Assembly (NCBI GenBank): GCA_964450865.1
Contig: CAYVHB010000031.1
Location: 1-33,514 of the forward strand
From: CAYVHB01 sp964450865
GTDB lineage: Bacteria > Bacillota > Clostridia > Saccharofermentanales > UBA5734
Reading direction: 5' to 3'
Length of the DNA stretch: 33,514 nucleotides
Both the position numbers and the translations under genes were made by a program. Shown one piece after another: positions 26,021-33,514 of this stretch; positions within the stretch are counted from its first letter, which is position 1; the number at the start of each line of letters is the position of its first letter. Under the pieces are notes generated by a model. That model was not told the origin of the DNA and did not search any database. It worked only from the letters and a program-made list of their open reading frames with translations.

Positions 26021-26974
26021 TTACTTTGTTTCATCTTGAGGCAGCTGGTTACTAAAATAATCGATAACCCTCATCGCTCTGAGCGTATTCCAACGGCTGA
26101 CCTTTCCAGCCTCTTCCATTTTAAAATGAACGGCACCAGGATAATGTGCCGGTACTTTCCAACGACCATCACTTGTGCGCTTCTGACATACTACATCCAA
26201 TGCCTCCTGCATTCTCTCGTCGTATAATGCCCCTGCTTTTCGGAAGTACTCAAGTGCACGCAAAACATCATATTTCCACCGGGTCGGATATGCCAGATGC
26301 AGCATGGCCGGATTAATAATCCCGCCAGTCCGGTCCGATCGGAACAAGTGATGCTGGAGCAGGAATTCACGGGCTTCCTTCTCAATCTTGATCAGCTCTT
26401 CTTGCCTGTAAGCATATCCTTGGATGATATATTCCATGATCCCCTCCAGCGTATTGATTGTCGTATGCATCGAACTATGTCTGGCGCCATATCGATTGAG
26501 CAGACAATTGAACCCGCCGTCTTTCATTTGCTGGCTGATGACCAAATCCACGATCGATTTCAATTTTTCTTCCTCGATACCAAAATAGCATGCATAATTC
26601 AAGAACATTCCACTGACGCAAAGGTCGCTCTCCGGCACAGTCACAGAACCGTTGATGCCCCCATCCGGGCCTTTGCATGTCTCTGCTATGACATTGAGCG
26701 CTTTTGTAATCTCCGGGGTGCATGGAGCACAGAGATTTCGCAAATCGAGAAGTGTATAATTGGTCGATGTCCATTTGGGCTGATAAAAGGCTCGACCCCA
26801 ATAGCCATCTGGATGTTGCCTTTTCAAGAATTCATACCCCCAGCCTTCTGTTGCTATCCTCAACTTCAACTGGCCTAAGACTTCAGGTCCTGATTTCAAC
26901 AAATCAAGATGGGTCTGATATTGTATTGAGACATCACCTTCAAGTAGCCACTTGATGATTTCATTGCGTTCCAT
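26021..26974 (-). CDS. Terpenoid-cyclase-fold (alpha/alpha toroid) protein, prenyltransferase/squalene-cyclase-like
   Basis: The 317-residue soluble protein is made of repeated helix pairs with QxxDGxW-like units: RQHPDGYWG near 54, SQQMKDGGFNC near 146 and KRTSDGRWKVP near 269. The DxDD or DCTA catalytic motifs of true cyclases are not evident. Similar stand-alone proteins are common in Clostridia and annotated only by fold. GGAGG lies 13 bases before the ATG, which is long. The gene is upstream of and co-directional with fic, separated by the operator. Function unknown. Confidence 0.75.
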   Translation of the reverse strand: MERNEIIKWLLEGDVSIQYQTHLDLLKSGPEVLGQLKLRIATEGWGYEFLKRQHPDGYWGRAFYQPKWTSTNYTLLDLRNLCAPCTPEITKALNVIAETCKGPDGGINGSVTVPESDLCVSGMFLNYACYFGIEEEKLKSIVDLVISQQMKDGGFNCLLNRYGARHSSMHTTINTLEGIMEYIIQGYAYRQEELIKIEKEAREFLLQHHLFRSDRTGGIINPAMLHLAYPTRWKYDVLRALEYFRKAGALYDERMQEALDVVCQKRTSDGRWKVPAHYPGAVHFKMEEAGKVSRWNTLRAMRVIDYFSNQLPQDETK

Positions 26975-27074
26975 ACAAACTATAATGCCTCCAATTTATC
27001 CTCTCCAACCTCACTACGCACTCAACGTGGCTAAAAGCGCCCGTTTGAATGTCTTGAGTGTATTTTTGATTTTT

Positions 27075-27139
27075 CTCGTACAAGGAAACACGTTCACTCG
27101 GTTTTTTACATTTTGCTCGTTAAAGGAAATACGTCCACT
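27075..27139. repeat. Imperfect 24-bp direct repeat in an AT-rich gap
   Basis: The units at 27075-27098 and 27116-27139 share CTCGT, AAGGAAA, ACGT and CACT (period 41 bp), and a partial CTCGAT follows at 27154. The gap 26975-27299 contains no gene I can support. The repeats may be a decayed coding end or binding sites. Confidence 0.5.
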
Positions 27140-27299
27140 ATTCCAGGTTGAGTGCTCGATTTCGATGTTTTACATATAGTATGATGGCACGGAGTAATCA
27201 GATTGATATCGGGTATTTGTTTTACTGATTTTTCTTATAATTAACAGGTCAGCCCCTTAGGAAACATATCCACATATGATTGGGGTTCTTCTTTCAATA

Positions 27300-27944
27300 C
27301 TACAAACGCTTGTTTATAAGATCCTGAATAACAATAGCAACGTCATCGCTCATTGAATAGTTACCTTCAAGCAAATCCCCAAGTTCATATTTTCGTCCAC
27401 CGTAGTCAACCGTGTCATAAATAGAGAGTCTCACAACAGGAATACTCGTTACCAGATATGAAATATCCTTTAAAAAGTCATAAAAGGCTCGTTGTTTCCA
27501 TCTCGGACTGCCGAATCCATTTAAATCTCCATTTTGTTGAGAAGGTCCAAACATCTTCTCGCAACTGGCATTTGTCCATTTCCCACCATTGGAACCAGCT
27601 CTCAAACATTTATCTTTGTATTTCCTACAATAATCTCTATATGTTTCAATTGGAAATGCTTTAATTGCATCATATAAAGGCGATTCCAGAGTAGTCAATC
27701 TATAATCATTAAAATGAAGTTGCTCATCTAATTCAATTATACATTTTTCAGTGACGATATCCCATTTGCCCCTGAAAGCATATTCGCTTTCTATTCCACC
27801 AAGCTTTCTGTAGATATCTATAATATCTTTTTTAAAGCTTCCATATAAAAGTTTGTCAGCAAAGGTCGAAATCGGCAAATTGTCTGTCTTGAAAACCCAA
27901 TTTTTAGTGAGAATATTTGCGAGTACTTTTTCTTTCTTCCCCAT
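27300..27944 (-). CDS. Uncharacterised protein with possible PD-(D/E)XK-like nuclease motif
   Basis: The 214-residue protein belongs to no family I can name with certainty. It contains GKWDIVTEKCIIELDEQLHFN near residues 58-78: an Asp, then a strand ending in E-x-D. That recalls nuclease-type folds that act on DNA ends. Its C-terminal half is helical. The ATG at 27944 has AGGTG six bases ahead; a GTG at 27953 is the alternative. It is the last gene of the defence-type operon, 32 bp after the GIY-YIG gene. A DNA-processing role is an inference. Confidence 0.5.
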   Translation of the reverse strand: MGKKEKVLANILTKNWVFKTDNLPISTFADKLLYGSFKKDIIDIYRKLGGIESEYAFRGKWDIVTEKCIIELDEQLHFNDYRLTTLESPLYDAIKAFPIETYRDYCRKYKDKCLRAGSNGGKWTNASCEKMFGPSQQNGDLNGFGSPRWKQRAFYDFLKDISYLVTSIPVVRLSIYDTVDYGGRKYELGDLLEGNYSMSDDVAIVIQDLINKRL

Positions 27945-27976
27945 CTTCAGCACCTATCATTTGAAAAGTGACATAA

Positions 27977-28810
27977 TCAATTGGCGTTTAATCCAAATGC
28001 ACGGCTTCCCAATGTTTCTTTCCACCAAGATTCTCGTTCTAAGATAATACGTTTTTCGACTCTAGAATTGTAGTTCTCCAAAATTGCATACTGGAAATTT
28101 TGTGCCACATAATCTATACCAGAAACAGTCACAACCTCCTTGAGAAGTTTATTCCCACCATGACCGTCGTTCACATAATTTGTCCAACGTTGGAGGAGCA
28201 TACCATTCTCTCCATATGCTGAACCGACATACTGTTTACCGCTGCATGTATCGGTTATAAGGTACACAGCCTTCTGGTTTTCAAGGGCTGCTATCCAATC
28301 CCTCTTGTGACGGTGAATTATTGTAGAAAGTTGACTATATGATAGACGAACCTTATCATATCCGGGGAAATCTATCCCATCAAAAACACTCGGTAAAATC
28401 TGCTCTACCTCCAGTTCATTAATAATATTATTCGCAAAAACAACTTGTGTTTGGTGGGTCTTGCGGTACTTCACGACTACTCTACCGAAATACGGCTGAT
28501 AGTTCTGCAACTCCGCACCTTCATAATTTATACCGTTGTTTACCCCCAATTCATGGGTGACTTCCTTTATCGTTGAAAGAAGCCATGTGTTCCAGGACAA
28601 TTGAAAAAGACAGATAGCTACTTCACCTACATTAAAATAACGGCGCTTTGCCCTCCAGAACAGCCATCCGTTATTAACCTCATCAGGGTTGCGAAGGTAA
28701 ACTTCCATAGGCGCTATTTCCCCATTATACTGATTAAATTTTATTTTTGCCCTGTTCAAGTCTTCTGAACTTAATTGCAGCAAGTCATTTAAATACAATG
28801 GTTTTATCAT
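27977..28810 (-). CDS. GIY-YIG nuclease-domain protein
   Basis: The 277-residue protein has a C-terminal GIY-YIG domain with AVYLITDTCSGKQYVGSAYG near residues 181-200 (degenerate V-Y-L and Y-V-G), WTNYVNDGHGGNKLL, and the metal-binding Glu in ERESWWKETLGSRAFGLNAN at the end. The N-terminal 170 residues form an unrecognised domain (SSEDLNRAKIKFNQYNG and YFNVGEVAICLFQL), perhaps a DNA- or product-binding module. The protein is a predicted DNA endonuclease. AGAGGTG lies about 14 bases ahead of the ATG. It follows the BrxA-like gene by 47 bp in the operon, so a role in phage defence is inferred. Confidence 0.85.
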   Translation of the reverse strand: MIKPLYLNDLLQLSSEDLNRAKIKFNQYNGEIAPMEVYLRNPDEVNNGWLFWRAKRRYFNVGEVAICLFQLSWNTWLLSTIKEVTHELGVNNGINYEGAELQNYQPYFGRVVVKYRKTHQTQVVFANNIINELEVEQILPSVFDGIDFPGYDKVRLSYSQLSTIIHRHKRDWIAALENQKAVYLITDTCSGKQYVGSAYGENGMLLQRWTNYVNDGHGGNKLLKEVVTVSGIDYVAQNFQYAILENYNSRVEKRIILERESWWKETLGSRAFGLNAN

Positions 28811-28857
28811 GTTTATTTGGGTTCACCTCTCTTACTTACCCTACTTTTATTGAATAC

Positions 28858-29568
28858 TTATATCTTCTTAATTCGGAACACTACATGCTCACCCATTCGC
28901 TCCATTGCGAAATACTGGATAGCCGCCATATCTGCCTGTGTAACGTTTTTGATGTCAAATGGAAAAATTGCAGGGTGCGCGGTAAAACTCTCCCATGTCA
29001 TGTATTGCTGTTCAGTTGCAAGCATAACGGCTGCGAAAAGAAGAGCAACTACTTTAGGCTCTGATACCGTATGTGTGACTTTTGCGTAAGATATACGACT
29101 ATCACCATATGTGAGAGCGTCAATATCTCTTAACGATTTGAGATTCTTTGAAAGAGTTGCTTCCAGCGTGTTTCGTGCGCCCCACTTACTGTATATTGCT
29201 GCCTTAATTTGTGTTGCAGACACAGAGTCTTTTATTTCGAATAACTGTCCCATCACTACACACATATCAGTAAAAATAGGATAGCAATTCATCAAAAGTG
29301 CCCAATGAACAGGTAACCTTTCAACACGAGTCAAATATCGTGCAGCAAGGGCTGCCTCCTCATGAAACCAATCCGCGTCAACATACCATAGGTTTTGAAC
29401 AATAGTTCTTGTTTTTCGAATATTATCTTTGCTACTTATTTTCTGACTAATTATTTCATCCAGTTTTTCTTTGGACTCTTGCTTAGTAAGCCCAGAGATG
29501 AATTCTTCATATACCTCATTCAAGAGGTCAAGACTAATTGGTTTTGATAGTGCTACTCTTTCAGCCAT
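28858..29568 (-). CDS. BrxA-like (DUF1819-type) BREX protein
   Basis: The 236-residue protein is mostly helical, with winged-helix-like stretches (ATQIKAAIYSKWGARNTLEA, then TLSKNLKSLRDID). Its place directly after a PglZ gene and a helicase is where type 3 BREX loci have brxA. I rely on this context more than on motif identity. BrxA proteins are small DNA-binding parts of BREX. The ATG lies one base after the PglZ stop, with GGAG 12 bases ahead, so translation is coupled. It could instead be an unrelated accessory protein. Confidence 0.6.
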   Translation of the reverse strand: MAERVALSKPISLDLLNEVYEEFISGLTKQESKEKLDEIISQKISSKDNIRKTRTIVQNLWYVDADWFHEEAALAARYLTRVERLPVHWALLMNCYPIFTDMCVVMGQLFEIKDSVSATQIKAAIYSKWGARNTLEATLSKNLKSLRDIDALTYGDSRISYAKVTHTVSEPKVVALLFAAVMLATEQQYMTWESFTAHPAIFPFDIKNVTQADMAAIQYFAMERMGEHVVFRIKKI

Positions 29569-29569
29569 T

Positions 29570-31030
29570 TTAAATTTCTCCTATTCTTACAAACGGCACT
29601 AGCAATTCTTCAATAGAATCGCCGCCGTGTGTAATGTATTTGTTACCGTAGTCGCCAATGCACTCGCCGTTTGCAAAGAGGAAATAGCGATAGTTTTTCG
29701 GCATATACGTTCCTTCATACTCTTTTACGCTGAACTTATTAAGTTCTTCTGCCCCGGCAAAATCCTTATAAATTACAGCCCGCCTACTGGCATCTTCAGT
29801 TAATAATCCTGGCTTTGTAAACCGTCCTTTACCGATTGCTTCCGAATGACCATGGTCTGCGGTGACGAATACGTCAAAGCCCATCTTCATTAGGTTATCG
29901 ATCAAGCGACGCAGAGAACCGCTTTTAAGCCATGCAGCAATATCAACAGACATGCCATACATTCCCTGAAGTTGCCTGTGCATTAGATCGTCGATAAAGT
30001 TAACAACGATACCTGCTGCTTTTGTCTGGTATGGGATATCTGGCGTTTCTGTTTTCCCAAAGAAAACTTCATCTTCTCGAAGCCCGTGTTCTAACCAGTA
30101 AGATCTCCATTGTTTTTCTTCGTCTACCAAAGAAAATGGCTTTTCATTCTGAGCTGGAGGAGCACCTGAAAATAATGACTGGCGGGCGATACTCGTTACG
30201 GAAGGAAGATACGAAAACACTGCAGTAGTGGTCAATTTCCACGATTCGTCTGCCAAATGCTCTTGGATAAGCTGCCAGTCTACAAAGCTCATACCATCAA
30301 CAACAATAACCGCGGGCCTTTGGCTTATGCGACGAACAAAATCAGGAATGTGATGCAGCATGACTGGCTGGTTGACATCTGCCGACGCAGCAAGCGTGGC
30401 ATACTTCTGCACCATCCATTCACGAAAAACCGTGTCTACAGTATCGTATATGTTTTGAAAATCTTCAACTGTAAACCCCTTATCACGCAACAACATGAGT
30501 TTTGAAAGCAGGTTGATGATCGCCATCCAGTCACGATATATTTCACATGTCGCAATACGCGACATCAATGTCTTCTTTACTGAGGCCGAATATGCATCTA
30601 CAGCTTCCTGATTGTACATCTTGCTTAAATAAAAGTCTTTTGTCTGCTTTTGTGTTAATCTACATCCGTTCAAATTTTCAACAGCAACAGCTAAATAATC
30701 AAAATCAATGTTCCTGGCGGCTCTTAGTGTTGTGGCATCCAATTGCGGAAACACTTCCTCGAGCCCCAGTCGTATTATCGTGAAACGCCGCATTATATCA
30801 AACGGTATATTAATGCTCAAGTTTGAAAGTACTAGTACTCCCTTTGTATCACTACTTCTATAATCACGTTCGAAGATATATCTTAATTCTTCAGCGCTAC
30901 TTATCCATTGTAAAACGTGCCTATCATCGCCAAACGAAGCACAATGAGCTATTAGCGCGTCTACGTCATATATAATAATCCTGTCTGCCCACAGTAATCC
31001 TGATTTTTCAATAAGTAAGTCTCTCATCAT
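29570..31030 (-). CDS. pglZ: PglZ-domain protein (alkaline-phosphatase-superfamily), BREX component
   Basis: The 486-residue protein has an N-terminal helical region and a C-terminal PglZ domain from about residue 235. The metal and nucleophile motifs of the alkaline phosphatase fold are visible: AVIVVDGMSF (metal Asp), LPSVTSIARQSLFSG (Thr/Ser nucleophile), VFVTADHGHSE (D-H-G-H) and ITHGGDSIEEL (His). PglZ is the defining protein of BREX and Pgl phage-defence systems. The protein is short for PglZ, mostly at the N-terminus. Its start overlaps the helicase stop by 4 bp (ATGA). Confidence 0.88.
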   Translation of the reverse strand: MMRDLLIEKSGLLWADRIIIYDVDALIAHCASFGDDRHVLQWISSAEELRYIFERDYRSSDTKGVLVLSNLSINIPFDIMRRFTIIRLGLEEVFPQLDATTLRAARNIDFDYLAVAVENLNGCRLTQKQTKDFYLSKMYNQEAVDAYSASVKKTLMSRIATCEIYRDWMAIINLLSKLMLLRDKGFTVEDFQNIYDTVDTVFREWMVQKYATLAASADVNQPVMLHHIPDFVRRISQRPAVIVVDGMSFVDWQLIQEHLADESWKLTTTAVFSYLPSVTSIARQSLFSGAPPAQNEKPFSLVDEEKQWRSYWLEHGLREDEVFFGKTETPDIPYQTKAAGIVVNFIDDLMHRQLQGMYGMSVDIAAWLKSGSLRRLIDNLMKMGFDVFVTADHGHSEAIGKGRFTKPGLLTEDASRRAVIYKDFAGAEELNKFSVKEYEGTYMPKNYRYFLFANGECIGDYGNKYITHGGDSIEELLVPFVRIGEI

Positions 31031-33498
31031 GATTTTTTAACCCTGCAAATCAACATTGGCTGCAGCGATGGGCAGATGCTCCTATTACGGTCATATTCTC
31101 GCTGCAGTTCCTGCAGTTGCCTTTCAAGTTTTCTTATTCGTGACACACGAATATTTTCAATGCCGATTTTGCTCGCAGCCTCAATCCGAAGCGTCAAAGC
31201 GTAACGTCGTTTCTTAAACTCCTGCTCATGCTGGGAGTAGTATTGATTTTTCATCGTGATAAATATATCTTCTGTAATTTCAGCTGCACGAGCAAGCATT
31301 TCAGTATACATTTTATCCTCCAAAGATTCGGAGTCATACATATTGAGCGCAATTTTATCACGGAGCATCTCATCCCATAAAAGCTTTGAAGCTGCTGGAC
31401 GGTAAACTCCACTATCATTGATAAACATAGATACCATTCGTTGATCCGATTCACCGTCACTCAAGGCTATACACCACAGCGACCATGTACCATCTTCGGT
31501 GTTGACTCCTCTAACTTCAAATACAGGCATTCCGTCTTTTTGATGCCACACGAATTTATCCTTAAGTAGCATTTGTATTTGTGGATCAGAAACCGAGAGC
31601 TCCAAATCAAAAATCGAATCGGTATCTACCCCTTTCCATTCTTTGTATTGGGAGAGCATATTCCGAAGCACGCTGTGAAAGGCTTGTTGCTGCTTTTCAA
31701 ATTGACTGTCTGGGGTCAACGTTTTTTCATCTTTGATGATATCTCTTATTTTAACTGCTTGTTCGACCTGTTTCTCCATATCCTTACCAAGTTCATCGGT
31801 GTAATATGTACCAAATTTTTGTGTTGCTATAGTTTTCATATATACTTGAGTGAAATCCAAATCAGCGGTGTCGCTATTAAGGACATCCTGTAATTTATCA
31901 AAGCCGAGTTCAGAAAGTATCGTGGCAAGCTTTTCTTCAAGCACATTACGGACCCGGTTTTCAATGGTATCATCAAGAATGAAGTTGAACACTTCAACAT
32001 CGCTTTTTTGTCCAATACGATCAGCTCGACCTATACGCTGTTCAATTTTCATTGGATTCCACGGTAGGTCATAGTTTATTACGATGTGGGAGAACTGCAT
32101 ATTAAGACCTTCGCCTCCGGCATCAGTGGAAATAAGAATATTCTTCTCTCGCCGGAATTGTTTAAGCGCAACATTTCGCTCCTCGATTGACATTTGTCCG
32201 TTGATCAGTGCTGTTGAAAATCCACGCATCTCTACTAATGATTTTATAAATCTTTGTGTCATTACGAATTCCGTGAAGATGATGATTTTGATGTCCTTCT
32301 CTTGTGCGGATAGGATACGAAGAATTTCAGCCAGCTGTTCAGCTTTTGCATCAGTGAATTGTAATTGAGCTTGCTTAGCCAAGGCAAGAAGCTGTTCAAG
32401 CTGCTTTTTCTCATCAGCGATTCCCGCAGAAAGAACAGTCAGAGCTTCCTCCAACGATTCTTCCATCTCTTGGTCCACCAAATCTCCGATACTCGCAGTG
32501 TGCAATTGATCTGATTGCGTTGTAAGGATCTCCAAACGACGTTCAAGCGCATCGGCAATTGCAGCTGTACTACTAGATACAAGTCGTTGAAATAGCACCA
32601 TAAGGAAGCCGACATACGGCTTCTTTTCACGAATAGCCTTGTTGTAGCCAGTGCGAACATATTCAGTAACCTGCTCGTATAATTCTTTTTGTAAACTGTG
32701 TCGATCTTGCCATTCAACTTTAACAAGATGTGTATGGCGTTCTTTGAAAAGAGATTTTCCTTCGTTGTCAACTGCTTCACGCTTTTCGGTACGGATAATG
32801 TACGGAGCAACCTGTTCACGTACTACAGCATTTACATTAGGGAATGCGTCGCGATCAAGTAGCTGCATTAAGCGCAAGAATGGCTCTGTTTTTCCAGAGT
32901 GTGGCGTCGCGGTTAGAAGCAACAAATGTGGACTTGCTTTTGATAGCATATTGCCCAGCTTATGACGTGCGACCTCACCAGTTGAACCTGCAACTCGGTG
33001 AGCCTCGTCAATGATTATCAGATCCCATCCTCCAGCCACAACCGCTTCAATTCGATCATCATTATACTGATCAATTTTCTCCTGCGTCCAGCCATTGCGT
33101 TGCTCCAAAGGTTTTATAGCATCCATAGGACTAATGACCAGTGGAAACTGTGAAAATACATTCCTGTCTGGATTCAGTTTTTTGAGTGTCGAATAATCCT
33201 CTGGAGAAACGATGGTGAATCGTTCGCCAAACTTTTCAAGCATCTCTGATTCCCACTGGGTTACAAGTCCCTTCGGACAAACGACGAGCACACGCTCAAT
33301 CAGCCCGCGAGTCTTCAGTTCCTTAATGATGAGTCCGGCTTCGATGGTTTTTCCAAGTCCAACCTCGTCGGCAAGCATGTATCTAATATCATTCGAAGCA
33401 ATTGCCCTCTCCAAAGTGTAACGCTGGTGTGGGAGAGGAATGACACTCTCGCTGATATCAGTAAGCGACAAAGGCAGCACACATGGAGCCGCCGCCAA
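31027..33498 (-). CDS. SNF2/DEAD-type helicase, BrxHII- or DrmD-like, N-terminus incomplete
   Basis: This superfamily 2 ATPase of at least 823 residues has IPLPHQRYTLERA (Q-motif region), Walker A MLADEVGLGKTIEAGL near residue 41, DEAH in LIIIDEAHRVAG near 158, and LLLTATPHSGKTEPF. In the second lobe, STDAGGEGLNMQF and NPMKIEQRIGRADRIGQK carry the arginine-finger motif. The long C-terminal part is helical. Homologues usually have about 100 residues before LPHQ. Here the frame has a TGA just upstream (33501-33499) and can only begin at a TTG at 33498. The true start is probably beyond the window, with a frame break, or the protein is truncated. It is translationally coupled to pglZ. Confidence 0.85.
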   Translation of the reverse strand: MAAAPCVLPLSLTDISESVIPLPHQRYTLERAIASNDIRYMLADEVGLGKTIEAGLIIKELKTRGLIERVLVVCPKGLVTQWESEMLEKFGERFTIVSPEDYSTLKKLNPDRNVFSQFPLVISPMDAIKPLEQRNGWTQEKIDQYNDDRIEAVVAGGWDLIIIDEAHRVAGSTGEVARHKLGNMLSKASPHLLLLTATPHSGKTEPFLRLMQLLDRDAFPNVNAVVREQVAPYIIRTEKREAVDNEGKSLFKERHTHLVKVEWQDRHSLQKELYEQVTEYVRTGYNKAIREKKPYVGFLMVLFQRLVSSSTAAIADALERRLEILTTQSDQLHTASIGDLVDQEMEESLEEALTVLSAGIADEKKQLEQLLALAKQAQLQFTDAKAEQLAEILRILSAQEKDIKIIIFTEFVMTQRFIKSLVEMRGFSTALINGQMSIEERNVALKQFRREKNILISTDAGGEGLNMQFSHIVINYDLPWNPMKIEQRIGRADRIGQKSDVEVFNFILDDTIENRVRNVLEEKLATILSELGFDKLQDVLNSDTADLDFTQVYMKTIATQKFGTYYTDELGKDMEKQVEQAVKIRDIIKDEKTLTPDSQFEKQQQAFHSVLRNMLSQYKEWKGVDTDSIFDLELSVSDPQIQMLLKDKFVWHQKDGMPVFEVRGVNTEDGTWSLWCIALSDGESDQRMVSMFINDSGVYRPAASKLLWDEMLRDKIALNMYDSESLEDKMYTEMLARAAEITEDIFITMKNQYYSQHEQEFKKRRYALTLRIEAASKIGIENIRVSRIRKLERQLQELQREYDRNRSICPSLQPMLICRVKKS

Positions 33499-33514
33499 TC
33501 ATTTGCTAGAATCG

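Noticed and set aside
27061..27139. Possible short CRISPR-like array
   Set aside because: Only two imperfect units with a short 17-base gap and no cas gene; too few and too degenerate.
1..33514. tRNA or rRNA genes
   Set aside because: No cloverleaf with a GTTCRANNC T-loop or rRNA-like block was noticed by eye; a covariance search would be needed to exclude one fully.

Overview
The window reads as a chromosomal segment of a high-GC anaerobic or microaerobic bacterium, probably Bacillota/Clostridia. The hints are strong AGGAGG-type ribosome binding sites, a glycoside-pentoside-hexuronide (GPH) sugar symporter, Gfo/Idh/MocA sugar dehydrogenases and a hemerythrin-tailed cyclic-di-GMP enzyme. No rRNA or tRNA gene is present, so the taxonomy is an inference only.

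Region 1 (1-10.7 kb) is carbohydrate metabolism. It has an inositol-dehydrogenase-like Gfo/Idh/MocA protein, a VOC protein, and a second Gfo/Idh/MocA oxidoreductase divergent from an AraC/GyrI-type regulator. A minus-strand amino-sugar operon follows: NDP-sugar nucleotidyltransferase, NahK-like N-acetylhexosamine kinase and glucosamine-6-phosphate deaminase (nagB), with a divergent GPH symporter. An intact IS110-family element sits exactly between nahK and nagB. Its 5' non-coding end folds by eye into a bridge RNA with a 5' hairpin, a target-binding stem-loop and a donor-binding stem-loop. Its target guides match the two flanks of the insertion, so the insertion site, the GT core and the pre-insertion operon junction can be reconstructed.

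Region 2 (10.7-21.4 kb) is signalling and redox. It has a broken AraC fragment, a CheB-CheR-PAS fusion overlapping a PAS-GGDEF-hemerythrin protein, an EamA transporter, a DUF1801 protein and a second VOC protein. A three-gene minus-strand redox operon follows: tandem flavodoxin-fold reductase, Rieske oxygenase and flavodoxin. The reductase carries a 3' frameshift.

Region 3 (21.4-24.9 kb) is a scar zone. A sugar ABC permease tail fragment, an AAA/DUF4143 ATPase, a small membrane protein with an isoprenylcysteine-methyltransferase-like protein, and an IS256-family transposase remnant lie here.

Region 4 (24.9-33.5 kb) is visibly more AT-rich and looks like a defence island. It has an HTH-Fic protein under an extended palindromic operator, an alpha/alpha-toroid protein, and a tightly packed minus-strand operon: SNF2-type helicase, PglZ-domain protein, a BrxA-like protein, a GIY-YIG nuclease and a small protein with a possible nuclease motif. 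Helicase-PglZ-BrxA is the order of the 3' half of type 3 BREX; the rest of the system would lie beyond the right edge.
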